Shown: positions 22,998 through 32,234 of the stretch, piece by piece
Layout of the letters: each line of letters opens with the position of its first letter
Position numbering within the stretch: position 1 is the first letter of the stretch
From: Fusobacterium sp. CAG:439
GTDB taxonomy: Bacteria; Cyanobacteriota; Vampirovibrionia; Gastranaerophilales; Gastranaerophilaceae
NCBI GenBank assembly: GCA_000438175.1
Contig: FR900455.1
Span: forward strand, 12,493-55,388
Direction of reading: 5' to 3'
DNA length: 42,896 nucleotides
The notes under the pieces: model-generated
Told to the model about the DNA's origin: nothing
The model's database searches: none
Seen by the model: only the letters and a program-made list of their open reading frames with translations
Made by a program: the position numbers and the translations under genes

Positions 22998-23600
22998 ATG
23001 AAAAGAATATTATGTTTCGGGGACAGTAACACATACGGCTATAATCCGCATAACGGAAACAGATATGATAAAAACACGCGCTGGACAGGAGTATTACAAA
23101 AACTTGCAGGTGAAAATTATGAAATAGTAGAAGCAGGCGGTAATAACAGAACTGCATTTTCTGACAATCCTGACGGAATTCAATTCACAGGCTATAAACT
23201 TTTGCCCGAATATTTAAAAGAAAACTATGAAACCATAATTCTTGCAATAGGCATAAATGATTTACAGATATTCTATAATCCGGCAATTGAAGAATTTGAA
23301 AACGGAATAAGATTTTTTGTTTCTATTGCTGCTGAACAAGCGTGCGGAAGTAATTTAATTTTACTTTCGCCTTCACACATTAATGAAAATATTTTAAAAA
23401 GCAATTTCAGATTTCTTTTTGATGAAATATCAATAGAAAAGTCAAAAAAAATTACACTAATCTACGAAAAAATTGCAAAAGAATATAACTGTAAATTACT
23501 GGATTTAAACAAATTAGTTAACACTTCAAAAATCGACGGCTTACACTATGAGGCAGAAGAACATAAGAAAATAGCCGAAAGTGTTATTAAACTAATATAG
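22998..23600 (+). CDS. SGNH/GDSL-family hydrolase (arylesterase-like)
   Basis: This 200-residue alpha/beta esterase has all four SGNH blocks: GDSN (8-11, catalytic Ser), GGNNRTAF (Gly), GIND (Asn) and DGLHYE (Asp and His). It has no signal peptide, so it acts in the cytoplasm, probably on small esters; it resembles arylesterase/TesA-type enzymes. A TATATT element is 6 nt before the ATG with no clear ribosome site, so the message may be leaderless. Confidence 0.88.
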   Translation: MKRILCFGDSNTYGYNPHNGNRYDKNTRWTGVLQKLAGENYEIVEAGGNNRTAFSDNPDGIQFTGYKLLPEYLKENYETIILAIGINDLQIFYNPAIEEFENGIRFFVSIAAEQACGSNLILLSPSHINENILKSNFRFLFDEISIEKSKKITLIYEKIAKEYNCKLLDLNKLVNTSKIDGLHYEAEEHKKIAESVIKLI

Positions 23601-23646
23601 CCGTAATACGAATGAAAAATTTACATCAGAATTAAATAATATATTT

Positions 23647-24033
23647 ATGGACTTAAGCTGGTACAGAACACTTAATAAACCGCCCTTAAACCCGCCATCG
23701 GAAATTTTTGCACCTGTGTGGGCAGTTATGTATACGTTAATCTTTTTATCGTTCAGCATATTTATGTTCACCAAAACAGATGCTGACAAAAGACCTGCAA
23801 TTACTTTCTTTGTAATACAATTACTATTAAATTTCAGCTGGAGTCCTGCATTTTTCTATCTTCACAATATACCGCTGAGCTTTATAATAATAATATTGCT
23901 TTTGATATTTATAATCTTAACGATAATTTCCTTTTATAAAATATCAAAAATATCAGCGTACCTGCTTATACCCTATTTAATCTGGGTTAGCTTTGCAGCA
24001 TACCTTAATTTCAGCATAATGATACTCAACTGA
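23647..24033 (+). CDS. TspO/MBR-family membrane protein, short form
   Basis: This 128-residue protein matches TspO from the WYRTLNKPPLNPPSEIFAPVW loop onward, with QLLLNFSWSPAFF in the middle and IPYLIWVSFAAYLNFSI at the end. TspO proteins bind porphyrins and related ligands in the membrane. Family members usually have about 150-160 residues and five helices; helix 1 is missing here, and the in-frame sequence upstream is hydrophilic without a start. Four helices remain. No ribosome site is visible. Confidence 0.85.
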   Translation: MDLSWYRTLNKPPLNPPSEIFAPVWAVMYTLIFLSFSIFMFTKTDADKRPAITFFVIQLLLNFSWSPAFFYLHNIPLSFIIIILLLIFIILTIISFYKISKISAYLLIPYLIWVSFAAYLNFSIMILN

Positions 24034-26838
24034 TTATTTAATCTTTTTCAAGGAAGAAATAAAGTTATTATGTTCAACATCTCCGTCGACTTTTGTTAAG
24101 AAAATCTGACAGTCTTTTTCATCAGCATCAATAGGCGGTAATTGAGAAAGTTCCGCTGAATAATAATTACTGTCATTTCTGCTGCTCAGAGGAATTCTGT
24201 TTGCAAGGCTGTTAAGAGAAATATTTCTCAAAAATCCTGCAAAACCTTTATTTCTGTTGCTGAATTTTGTATAAATTCTTAAAGTCGCATCACGGCTTTC
24301 AAGGTCAAAACGTCCGACAATAAATGAACTCAGCTGAGGTGCTGAAGATTTAATCATCAACTTTTCAATTACGTTATTTTTAATCTGCAAGTCACCATTG
24401 ATTAAATCAAAATTGCCTTCGGGAATATTAACCAGATCGGAAATTGTTGACGGGCTGATCATTGCAAGCGGATTTCTGAACAGTGCGGCAAATTTAAGGA
24501 CATATTCAATAAGCCCTACTTTTTGAATTGTTCCGTTTTTAACCATAAATTTAATTGAGCCGTTAAGTTTTAAAGTATCATCTGTATTTAATTGGATAAG
24601 TCCGCTTGCTTTACCCGTAATTTCTTTTTTCAGAGCAAGAAGCGTTGTTGCCATTAAGTCCGAATTTACGTCCTTAATACCAAGTGCAATATTGTATTTA
24701 TGTTTTTTCAAATCACAGTTAATTTTCGCGGAAGAATGTCCTTCTGCAATTTCAAATCTGTTTGAATACATATTGAATATACTGTTTTTATCCAGAGATA
24801 ATGTTGCTTTAACATCAGCAAATTTAATATCTTTATAAGAGCCTTTAAGGATGTGTAAAACACAATCTTCAACTATAAAGTTACCGATGTCAAAAGTCGG
24901 AGTATTATCATCATCGTCTTTTGCTTCACCTGTCGGGGCAACATCAAATTTTTCGGATGTAATTGCCTGAGAACTCTGGTTATTTGCCGATGCGATAAAT
25001 TTTTCAACATCAACATCATCAACAGTCAAATTAACATTTTTAACGACAACAGGGAATTTTATTGCATTAATCAAACTACCGTTAAAGTCATACTGTGATC
25101 GTCTATAGCGGCCGTTTGCGGCAAGCTTTAACAAACCGTTTTCCGTTGTCATTTCACCGTGTTTTAGGAAAATTCTTTGGGAAGGAATTGCAACACCGTC
25201 CATGGAAAGATTACCGTTTAATACAGGATACTTACCTGTATTAATCATTTCCATATTCCCCGCAATTTTACCTTTTCTAAAGAGTTTTTGCCCGATAAGA
25301 ACATTTAAAAATTCACTCGGCAGAGGTTTCGGAATTTCAAACCCCAGATTTTTTACTGTCGGAACAGGAGTGGAAACATCCAGATTTCCTGCAATTTTTA
25401 CGACAGGTTGAATTTGTTTTTTCTTTGCATTCGGAAGATTTTCAGGCGCAATATAATAGTCTATTGATTTAATATTAAAATCCGTTCCTTCAAAATGCAT
25501 ATCAGCTTTGAGCATTCTTCTGTAATTAGCAGGCGTTAAAGATGCTCCGTCAATTAATATATCCTGACCGGGTTTCAAACCAAAAAGCCACTTTAAATCT
25601 ATTTTGTTATTTACAGACTTAATATCCAGTCTTGTTTTTGTAGAGCCGCCGGTTAAAGTAACAGGAATTCCTACCATATTAGAAAACTGATTTTTAGCAA
25701 AATCATTTGTTACAACAGCTCTTGTAACAAGGTTTGTGTCAATAGATTTAAGATAATCTTTGACGGTACCTTCCATTTCAATGCCGTTTTCTTTTTTATT
25801 GTTGTAATATCCTTTAAAGTCTTTTACAACAATATCATTTTTACCCATGACAATCTGCCCTTTTTCAAGCATTAACGGAATATTGTCAACAGGTATAAGC
25901 TTACACGAAATTTTGTTAAGGTTTACTACACCATTTAAGTCATCTTTTGTAAGTTTGATATTAAAGTTAAAGTCGCCTTTTAAATCCTTAAAGAATGCTA
26001 AAGGCTCATTTAAATTATTTTCTATTATCTGTGAATTTATAAGTTCGACAACCTCAGATACAAGGATTTTATCCGTAAATATTTCCAGATAAGAATTTTT
26101 ATTTCTTGCACCGAATGCATTAAAAAATACCTTTGAATTATTTACAGTTAACATACATTTCTGAATATATAAAGCTTTATCTTTTATAAATACCGAATTT
26201 CTGTCAGCAATATTTACATGTAAATTTTTGCCATCCTTTTTTATATCGGTTGTTATATTAAAATGAATATATCTTAAAGCTTTTTGAGTATTATCAATTT
26301 CCAGATCATCCGCCGTCAGCGAAACATAAGTGGACGGTTCGATTTTATAAAGGAATAAGGATTTTTTTACATAAAGTAACGAATCAAAGAAATCAAAATT
26401 CCATTCACTTTTCTCTTGAGTTTTGGTTTCTTTCTGCTGAGGAACAAGCGCGGCAAGATTGTTTATATCCGCAAAAATATAATCAGCACCAAGTTTTTGG
26501 ACAATAATATTTTTATTAAAAACTTCTTTAAAAGAAATACGTGTATCAAAATTATTAACAGCCAAAAGACTTTTGCCCTTATTGGAAAGCGACAATTCAT
26601 CGACCTTAAATTCAATAACAGGCGACAGTGAAGTTTTCAGCTCGGGATGAATAATTTGTAAATCCAAACCCGCAAATTTATACAAAGTTTTTTCGACAAA
26701 ACTTATTACAGCAGGATTTGACACAGCTGCAGGCAAAACTTTTAAATAAATTACAAACGGCGCAGCCCCTAATACTAACACCAACACAACCAGCGAAATT
26801 ACAATTTTTGCTTTTTTATTTAAATTAATCTTAATCAT
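24034..26838 (-). CDS. AsmA-family envelope protein
   Basis: This 934-residue protein has one N-terminal membrane helix (about 10-32) and a very long periplasmic part rich in beta strands. AsmA features lie at both ends: near 50-110 (FAGLDLQIIHPELKTSLSP) and in the C-terminal region (NGTIQKVGLIEYVLKFAALF, FDLINGDLQIKNNVIEKLMI). Proteins of this family bridge the inner and outer membranes and are thought to move phospholipids. It supports a two-membrane envelope. Its -10 (TATAAT, 26848-26853) is only 9 nt before the ATG. It stands alone, convergent with tspO and divergent from the WG-repeat gene. Confidence 0.82.
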   Translation of the reverse strand: MIKINLNKKAKIVISLVVLVLVLGAAPFVIYLKVLPAAVSNPAVISFVEKTLYKFAGLDLQIIHPELKTSLSPVIEFKVDELSLSNKGKSLLAVNNFDTRISFKEVFNKNIIVQKLGADYIFADINNLAALVPQQKETKTQEKSEWNFDFFDSLLYVKKSLFLYKIEPSTYVSLTADDLEIDNTQKALRYIHFNITTDIKKDGKNLHVNIADRNSVFIKDKALYIQKCMLTVNNSKVFFNAFGARNKNSYLEIFTDKILVSEVVELINSQIIENNLNEPLAFFKDLKGDFNFNIKLTKDDLNGVVNLNKISCKLIPVDNIPLMLEKGQIVMGKNDIVVKDFKGYYNNKKENGIEMEGTVKDYLKSIDTNLVTRAVVTNDFAKNQFSNMVGIPVTLTGGSTKTRLDIKSVNNKIDLKWLFGLKPGQDILIDGASLTPANYRRMLKADMHFEGTDFNIKSIDYYIAPENLPNAKKKQIQPVVKIAGNLDVSTPVPTVKNLGFEIPKPLPSEFLNVLIGQKLFRKGKIAGNMEMINTGKYPVLNGNLSMDGVAIPSQRIFLKHGEMTTENGLLKLAANGRYRRSQYDFNGSLINAIKFPVVVKNVNLTVDDVDVEKFIASANNQSSQAITSEKFDVAPTGEAKDDDDNTPTFDIGNFIVEDCVLHILKGSYKDIKFADVKATLSLDKNSIFNMYSNRFEIAEGHSSAKINCDLKKHKYNIALGIKDVNSDLMATTLLALKKEITGKASGLIQLNTDDTLKLNGSIKFMVKNGTIQKVGLIEYVLKFAALFRNPLAMISPSTISDLVNIPEGNFDLINGDLQIKNNVIEKLMIKSSAPQLSSFIVGRFDLESRDATLRIYTKFSNRNKGFAGFLRNISLNSLANRIPLSSRNDSNYYSAELSQLPPIDADEKDCQIFLTKVDGDVEHNNFISSLKKIK

Positions 26839-26883
26839 CTTACAAAAATTATAACATGAATTATTTTATGTTATTATATATTT

Positions 26884-27798
26884 ATGAAGAAATTTTTTAT
26901 ATTGCTGGGATTAATTGTATTGCTTAACGGATGTGTTTATGCAGCCGATAATGCTCGGGAACCTATTAAAGCATCTGTTTCAATGAGTGATTTAACCGTA
27001 TTCAGCGGCGAAAAAAACTTATTCGGACTTAAAGATAAAGAAGGAAATATTATTGTAGAACCTCAATATAAAAAACTAATAAGGCTTGGAGATTCTTCCT
27101 GGATAGTCTTGAAAAAAAATAAATACGGACTTATCGATAATAACGGAAATTATCTTATACAGCCTAAATACAGACACGTTGACAGAATTCTCGGCAGATA
27201 CCTGAAAATAGGAAACGATAATAATTTTGCCATATATAATGACAAAGGCGAAGTAATTATACCGCCTGAATATTCATCAATTGATATTCTGTTCGGCGGA
27301 ATGTTTCTGACTAAAAAAAATTATAAATATGGCGTCAGAGATAAAAATGGGAATGAAATTCTTGATAACATATTTGATGACATATATATGCCTAAACCCA
27401 GCGTAATGAGACTGCAATATAACGGGCAATGGTATGAAATTGAACAAATTGCAGGCGGAGAGCTTCATCTGCCGGAAGATGTAAAAAATATCAAAACTGA
27501 CAAAAATTTCAAAGTTACGACATTTATTACAAATCCAGTTACTGCATCAGGATATTCTGCCGTAACATTCACGGATTATTTTCTTAAAATATTCTCATCA
27601 ATTTCTCCTTCGCATGAAGAAACAATTGACGAACTTATGCTTTCTCAAGGTGCCGAAACCGTTAACATTTTTATAAAATTCACCTGGCTCCCGAAATATC
27701 CGTTTACTTTTGCAAAAAAATATTACCACAATATGAGAACTCCTAATAACGGTCCGTTAAGCGATATAAAAAATGATTTAAAACAAAAAATGGAATAA
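26884..27798 (+). CDS. WG-repeat lipoprotein
   Basis: This 304-residue protein has a lipoprotein signal peptide with lipobox LLNGC (Cys17), so it is anchored in a membrane facing the periplasm or outside. Four WG-type repeats follow (about 40-165: FGLKDKEGNIIVEPQYKKL, YGLIDNNGNYLIQPKYRH, FAIYNDKGEVIIPPEYSS, YGVRDKNGNEILDNIFDD), a fold likely to bind proteins. The C-terminal 120 residues are not recognised. A TATTAT lies exactly 6 nt before the ATG without a ribosome site. Confidence 0.82.
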   Translation: MKKFFILLGLIVLLNGCVYAADNAREPIKASVSMSDLTVFSGEKNLFGLKDKEGNIIVEPQYKKLIRLGDSSWIVLKKNKYGLIDNNGNYLIQPKYRHVDRILGRYLKIGNDNNFAIYNDKGEVIIPPEYSSIDILFGGMFLTKKNYKYGVRDKNGNEILDNIFDDIYMPKPSVMRLQYNGQWYEIEQIAGGELHLPEDVKNIKTDKNFKVTTFITNPVTASGYSAVTFTDYFLKIFSSISPSHEETIDELMLSQGAETVNIFIKFTWLPKYPFTFAKKYYHNMRTPNNGPLSDIKNDLKQKME

Positions 27799-27849
27799 AT
27801 TGCCGTACAGACGGATTAATTAAGTATTATTTTTGTATTTAATTACTTT

Positions 27850-28155
27850 ATGATTAAAGAGCTTAACGAAAATAATTTTAATGAAAATACAAAAAACGGA
27901 CTTAAACTAGTCGAATTTTACGCAGCATGGTGCGGCTACTGCCAAAAACAACGTCCTATTTTAAATGAACTTTCAGAAAACAATATCTGGATAGGAACAA
28001 TTGATGCAGATAAAAATCCTGAACTTGTTAAACAATACGCAATCTCGGGATTTCCGACATTTCTTCTGTTTAAAGAAGGCAGAGTAATAGCCAAATTATC
28101 AGGCTACCACGAAAAATCGGAGCTCCTGTCCAGATTAATGGAAAATCTGCATTAA
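27850..28155 (+). CDS. Thioredoxin
   Basis: This 101-residue thioredoxin has active site WCGYC (CGPC in the classic enzyme), the VEFYAAWC strand-helix junction and the cis-proline motif SGFPTFLLF. The Tyr in place of Pro between the cysteines should change its redox potential. It has no signal peptide, so it works in the cytoplasm. It is convergent with the ArsR gene (2 nt apart). Confidence 0.9.
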   Translation: MIKELNENNFNENTKNGLKLVEFYAAWCGYCQKQRPILNELSENNIWIGTIDADKNPELVKQYAISGFPTFLLFKEGRVIAKLSGYHEKSELLSRLMENLH

Positions 28156-28157
28156 TT

Positions 28158-28508
28158 CTATTCTCTTACGTGGTCCAGCGCCATTTCGAGAACAATTTTT
28201 ACATGTTCATCCGTTAATGAATAATAAACATTTTTACCGCGTTTCTCTGCTTTTACAAGTTTTGCGGTCCTTAATATTTTAAGCTGATGTGAAACCGCGG
28301 ATTTTGTCATATCTAAAAGCACGGCAAGATCGTTAACACACATCCCGGCTTCTTCCAATGCCCATAAAAGTCTTATACGTGTACTGTCACCCATCACCTT
28401 AAAAAAATCCGACAAATCATACAAAACTCTGACATCAGGCATATCAGGCATAACTTTATTTACAATATCAGGATTTATGGCTTCACAGTCAGTTCTTTTA
28501 TTTTCCAT
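28158..28508 (-). CDS. ArsR/SmtB-family metal-sensing repressor
   Basis: This 116-residue winged-helix protein contains ALEEAGMCVNDLAVLLDMTKSAVSHQLKILRTAKLV, the ArsR recognition region. A cysteine in the alpha-3 region (MCVNDLA) and one near the N-terminus (TDCEAIN) match the CadC/CmtR metal-ligand style. I chose the ATG at 28506-28508; the longer frame to 28595 covers its promoter. The gene is divergent from a metal ATPase, which it probably represses until zinc, cadmium or lead binds. A consensus -10 sits 6 nt before the ATG, so the message should be leaderless. Confidence 0.88.
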   Translation of the reverse strand: MENKRTDCEAINPDIVNKVMPDMPDVRVLYDLSDFFKVMGDSTRIRLLWALEEAGMCVNDLAVLLDMTKSAVSHQLKILRTAKLVKAEKRGKNVYYSLTDEHVKIVLEMALDHVRE

Positions 28509-28514
28509 ATAAAT

Positions 28515-28544
28515 ATTATAGTTTTTTAGTTGTTCAATTGTCAA
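28515..28544 (-). promoter_or_regulatory. ArsR gene promoter
   Basis: Minus-strand TTGACA (28539-28544), 18-nt spacer, TATAAT (28515-28520), 6 nt, ATG. The plus-strand half-site TTGTTCAATT (28530-28539) is shared with the operator at 28578-28597. Confidence 0.85.
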
Positions 28545-28572
28545 ATTTTTGTAACAAAATATATTTCCATAC

Positions 28573-28602
28573 TTGACAATTGAATAATTGTTCAATTATA
28601 AT
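28573..28602 (+). promoter_or_regulatory. Metal ATPase promoter with ArsR operator
   Basis: TTGACA (28573-28578), 18-nt spacer, TATAAT (28597-28602). The inverted repeat AATTGAA-TAATTG-TTCAATT (28578-28597) occupies the spacer, an ideal place for repression by the divergent ArsR protein. Confidence 0.85.
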
Positions 28603-28635
28603 ATTAATATAAATAATTAAATGAGGATAGAAAAA

Positions 28636-30510
28636 ATGTGCGAACATCACCACCACCACGGTCACGAACACAGCTGTGAAAACCAAAAACTTCAGCTTAT
28701 CAAAATAGGCATTGCATTATTTCTTTTTGCAGGTGCTATGATTGCAAATCTCAGCGGGTTGTCAAGATTTCTTGTATTTTTTGCGGCTTACATAATTGCA
28801 GGCGGAGATGTTCTTTTAAAAGCATTTAAAAATATACTTAAAGGAGAAATTTTTGACGAAAACTTCTTAATGGGAATTGCAACTTTCGGAGCTTTCGCAA
28901 TAAAAGAATATCCCGAAGCCGTAATGGTAATGATTTTATATCAAATAGGAGAATTCCTTCAGGATAAAGCAGTTGAAAAATCCCGCAGGTCAATTTCACA
29001 ACTTATGGATATACGCCCTGATTATGCATTTGTAGAAATTAACGGACAATTAATCAAAAAAAATCCTTCAGACGTAAAAGCCGGAGATATGATTATCGTT
29101 AAAACAGGCGAAAAAATTCCTCTTGACGGTGTTGTAACCGAGGGTCATGCATCTGTTGATACTTCTGCTTTGACAGGGGAAGCGATGCCCAGAGAATTAA
29201 AAATCGGCGAACAAGCAGTAAGCGGCTGCATAAATACTAACGGGCTGTTAAAAATCAAAGTAGAAAAAGAGTTCGGGCAATCAACCGTTTCAAAAATCCT
29301 TGAACTTGTTGAACATGCAAGTTCTAAAAAAGCTAAAGCAGAAAATTTTATTACAAAATTTGCAAGATACTATACTCCTGCAGTAGTTGCAGGTGCGTTA
29401 GTTCTTGCAGTACTGCCGCCGTTGATTTTACAGGGTCAATTCAGCATTTGGCTTCAAAGAGCTTTAACATTTCTTGTAATTTCATGTCCCTGCGCGCTTG
29501 TAATCTCTGTACCTCTGGGATTTTTTGCAGGAATAGGCGGAGCTTCAAAAGAAGGTATTTTAATAAAAGGAGCCTGTTATTTGGAAGCACTGTCAAATCC
29601 CGATGCCGTTGTATTTGACAAAACAGGAACTTTAACAAAAGGAACTTTTAAGGTTACGCAAATTCATCCTGTAAACGTGACAGAAGAAGAACTTCTAAAG
29701 TATACGGCATCAGCCGAAAACTTTTCAAATCACCCTATTGCACTTTCTATAAGAAAAGCATATTCAAAAGAAATTGATGCATCTCTTATAACCAATATTG
29801 AAGAAATTGCAGGCAACGGAGTTAAGGCATACGTAAACGGAGAGGAAATTATAGCAGGTAACTCACGCTTAATGGAAATGTTTAATATTTCTTATAAACA
29901 GAACAATTCGTCGGGCACTGTTGTTTATGCCGCTAAAAATGGAGAATATATAGGTTCTATTGTTATCTCCGACGAAATAAAAGAAGATGCAAAAGATACA
30001 GTAAAAAGCCTTAAACCTCTTGTCAAACAAATAGTTATGCTGACAGGTGATAACAGTAAAACAGCAAAAGAAACGGTTGATAAGCTTGGAATTGATAAAT
30101 ACTATTCAGAACTTCTTCCAGCACAAAAAGTTGAAAAGTTGGAAGAATTAATCGAAAACAAAAATAAAAACAAAAGTGTTATATTCGTCGGCGACGGAAT
30201 AAACGATGCACCTGTTTTAACCCGTGCGGATGCAGGAATTGCAATGGGTGCTCTGGGATCCGATGCTGCTGTTGAAGCTGCAGATGCGGTTATTATGGAT
30301 GATAAACCTTCCAAAATAGTAAAAGCAATACTCATTGCCAAAAAAACAATGAGTATCGTTAAACAAAATATTATTTTTGCACTTGGAATAAAAGCATTGT
30401 TTTTAATACTCGGAGCATTCGGCATTATTACAATGTGGGGAGCAGTATTTGCCGACACGGGAGTTGCATTGCTCGCAGTATTAAACTCTTTAAGAGCTTT
30501 AAAAACTTAA
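28636..30510 (+). CDS. P1B-type heavy-metal-exporting ATPase (ZntA/CadA-like)
   Basis: This 624-residue transporter pumps Zn2+, Cd2+ or Pb2+ out of the cell. The N-terminus is a histidine-rich metal tail (CEHHHHHGHEHSC) in place of the usual HMA domain. Then come the TGEA actuator motif (ALTGEAMP), the membrane CPC site (SCPCALVIS), the phosphorylated DKTGTLT, HP in the nucleotide domain (NHPIALS) and GDGINDAP. Eight membrane helices are expected. The ATG at 28636 has GAGG at a good distance; the earlier ATG at 28621 would place that site inside the gene. Its stop overlaps the convergent flavodoxin gene by 4 nt. Confidence 0.92.
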   Translation: MCEHHHHHGHEHSCENQKLQLIKIGIALFLFAGAMIANLSGLSRFLVFFAAYIIAGGDVLLKAFKNILKGEIFDENFLMGIATFGAFAIKEYPEAVMVMILYQIGEFLQDKAVEKSRRSISQLMDIRPDYAFVEINGQLIKKNPSDVKAGDMIIVKTGEKIPLDGVVTEGHASVDTSALTGEAMPRELKIGEQAVSGCINTNGLLKIKVEKEFGQSTVSKILELVEHASSKKAKAENFITKFARYYTPAVVAGALVLAVLPPLILQGQFSIWLQRALTFLVISCPCALVISVPLGFFAGIGGASKEGILIKGACYLEALSNPDAVVFDKTGTLTKGTFKVTQIHPVNVTEEELLKYTASAENFSNHPIALSIRKAYSKEIDASLITNIEEIAGNGVKAYVNGEEIIAGNSRLMEMFNISYKQNNSSGTVVYAAKNGEYIGSIVISDEIKEDAKDTVKSLKPLVKQIVMLTGDNSKTAKETVDKLGIDKYYSELLPAQKVEKLEELIENKNKNKSVIFVGDGINDAPVLTRADAGIAMGALGSDAAVEAADAVIMDDKPSKIVKAILIAKKTMSIVKQNIIFALGIKALFLILGAFGIITMWGAVFADTGVALLAVLNSLRALKT

Positions 30511-31139
30511 TGTATAAAATTAGTCCAAACTCTTTCTTCTGCCTGCGGCTTATCAATTCCCGCTTGTCGACCAGCCTCAATACATTTTAGAAGCCATGCC
30601 ATATTGTTACCGAGAACCCTCATAATCTGAAGCCCTTCCAAATCCTGTTTCACATCATCGGGAGAGTTTTGCGCACCATGCACCATAGGCCAGTAATTTG
30701 ATGAAACTACAGGCATTTGATTTATCGTAAAATGTTTTGTAATTGCGTCTAAAGATGCTGTAGTTCCGGCACGTCTTGCAGAGACTATAGCTGCCGCAGG
30801 TTTAAATGCAAAGTTAGCCCCGCCTGCGTAAAAAATTCTGTCCATAAACGATAATAATCTTCCGCTCGGATGTGCATAATAAACAGGTGAACCGAAAATA
30901 AATCCGTCAGCTGTTTTTGCTTTTTCAATAACCTCATTTACAATATCATCTTTAAATACACATTTCCCGCCGATTTTTCGGCAGGCACCGCATCCTATAC
31001 AATCACGTATCGCATCTTTTCCGATCTGAATAATTTCTGTTTCAATACCGTTATTTTGAAGAGCAGATGCGATTTCTTCCAAAGCTGTATAGGTACACCC
31101 GTGTGTATTACTGCTTCCGTTAAATAATAATACTTTCAT
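30507..31139 (-). CDS. Flavodoxin-family FMN reductase with cysteine motif
   Basis: This 210-residue protein has the FMN loop FNGSSNTHGCTYTAL, the motif CIGCGACRKIGGKC in the ISF-like reductases, and GSPVYYAHPSGRLLSFMDR around the flavin. It probably moves electrons from NAD(P)H to a small substrate. It is only distantly like the reductase at 22347. The start has a GGAGAAAG site. It is divergent from the aldose epimerase gene. Confidence 0.87.
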   Translation of the reverse strand: MKVLLFNGSSNTHGCTYTALEEIASALQNNGIETEIIQIGKDAIRDCIGCGACRKIGGKCVFKDDIVNEVIEKAKTADGFIFGSPVYYAHPSGRLLSFMDRIFYAGGANFAFKPAAAIVSARRAGTTASLDAITKHFTINQMPVVSSNYWPMVHGAQNSPDDVKQDLEGLQIMRVLGNNMAWLLKCIEAGRQAGIDKPQAEERVWTNFIH

Positions 31140-31194
31140 ATGCTTTCTCCTAAATATATACCTTCAAATACAATTCTTATGTTATCATAAAATC

Positions 31195-32172
31195 ATGGTT
31201 TTAAAGAATGATTTTTTGGAAGTAGAAATTTCTGAATACGGAGCATCAATTGTCTCGATTAAAATGCCTGATAAAAACGGAAACATAGTCGATGTAGTTC
31301 TCGGATATGATGATTTGGAAAAATATAAAAGGCAGACAAAATATATAGGCGCAACCGTAGGACGCTGCTGCAACAGGATTAAAAACGGCTTAATCACCCT
31401 TGACGGCAAGACATACAAGTTAAACTGCAACGACGGCAGCAATCATCTTCATGGAGGTTTTAGCGGTTTTGACAAAAAATTCTGGCAGGGAGAAAAAACA
31501 TCAAACGGAATAAAACTGTATTATTCTTCAAAAGACGGTGAAGAAAATTATCCCGGGAACCTTAAAATATGCGTTTCATATACTCTCAGAAATTCATCAC
31601 TTGTTATAAATTACAGAGCTGCAGCCGACAAAACAACAGTATGCAGCCTTACAAATCATACTTATTTCAATCTTAACGGCAGCGGTAATATTTTAAATCA
31701 AAAAGTCCAAATTTTAGCGGATTATTTTACAGAAAATGACAAACATTCATTACCTACAGGCAAAATTTTACCTGTAGAAAATACGCCTATGGATTTCAGA
31801 CGTTTAAGAAAAATAGGCAGGCATATAAATGACGATTATTATCAGATCAGATATGCAAAAGGCTTTGATAACAACTGGGTAATAAACAACGATAACGGAA
31901 AAATAAGAAAAGCTGCCCGTGCATATTCGAATGATACAGGAATTGAACTGGGGGTATTTACGGACTTACCCGGAATTCAGTTTTACAGCGGCAACTACTT
32001 GGACGGAGCAGAAAACGGGAAAAATAATACACCGATAAAAAATCATTCCGGCTTCTGTTTGGAATGCCAATATTTTCCGAACGCTTTTGCAAATAACAAT
32101 TTTGAAAAACCGGTCTTAAAAGCGGGTGAATTGTACAATAAAACTATTATTTATAAGTTTAAAATAAAATAG
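31195..32172 (+). CDS. galM: Aldose 1-epimerase (galactose mutarotase)
   Basis: This 325-residue enzyme interconverts the alpha and beta anomers of galactose or glucose, feeding galactokinase. Markers are the N-terminal YGASIVSIKMPDKNG, IGATVGRCCNRI, NHLHGGFSGFDKKFW, the catalytic His in LTNHTYFNLNG and the C-terminal catalytic Glu in LECQYFPNAF. It is cytoplasmic. A TATCAT sits exactly 6 nt before the ATG and no ribosome site is visible. It starts the sugar gene region. Confidence 0.92.
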   Translation: MVLKNDFLEVEISEYGASIVSIKMPDKNGNIVDVVLGYDDLEKYKRQTKYIGATVGRCCNRIKNGLITLDGKTYKLNCNDGSNHLHGGFSGFDKKFWQGEKTSNGIKLYYSSKDGEENYPGNLKICVSYTLRNSSLVINYRAAADKTTVCSLTNHTYFNLNGSGNILNQKVQILADYFTENDKHSLPTGKILPVENTPMDFRRLRKIGRHINDDYYQIRYAKGFDNNWVINNDNGKIRKAARAYSNDTGIELGVFTDLPGIQFYSGNYLDGAENGKNNTPIKNHSGFCLECQYFPNAFANNNFEKPVLKAGELYNKTIIYKFKIK

Positions 32173-32234
32173 CAAAAAAAAATTTTTTCGTTTTTTGTAT
32201 CAAAAAGAGAGGAAAACTGGAGTTTAAAAATTTT

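Noticed and set aside
24655..24690. GTCCGAATTTACG as another regulon box
   Set aside because: No GAC half, no -10 at the right distance, and inside the AsmA gene.
30102..30458. 118-codon open frame opposite the metal ATPase
   Set aside because: Antisense shadow of the conserved P-type ATPase core; no ribosome site.
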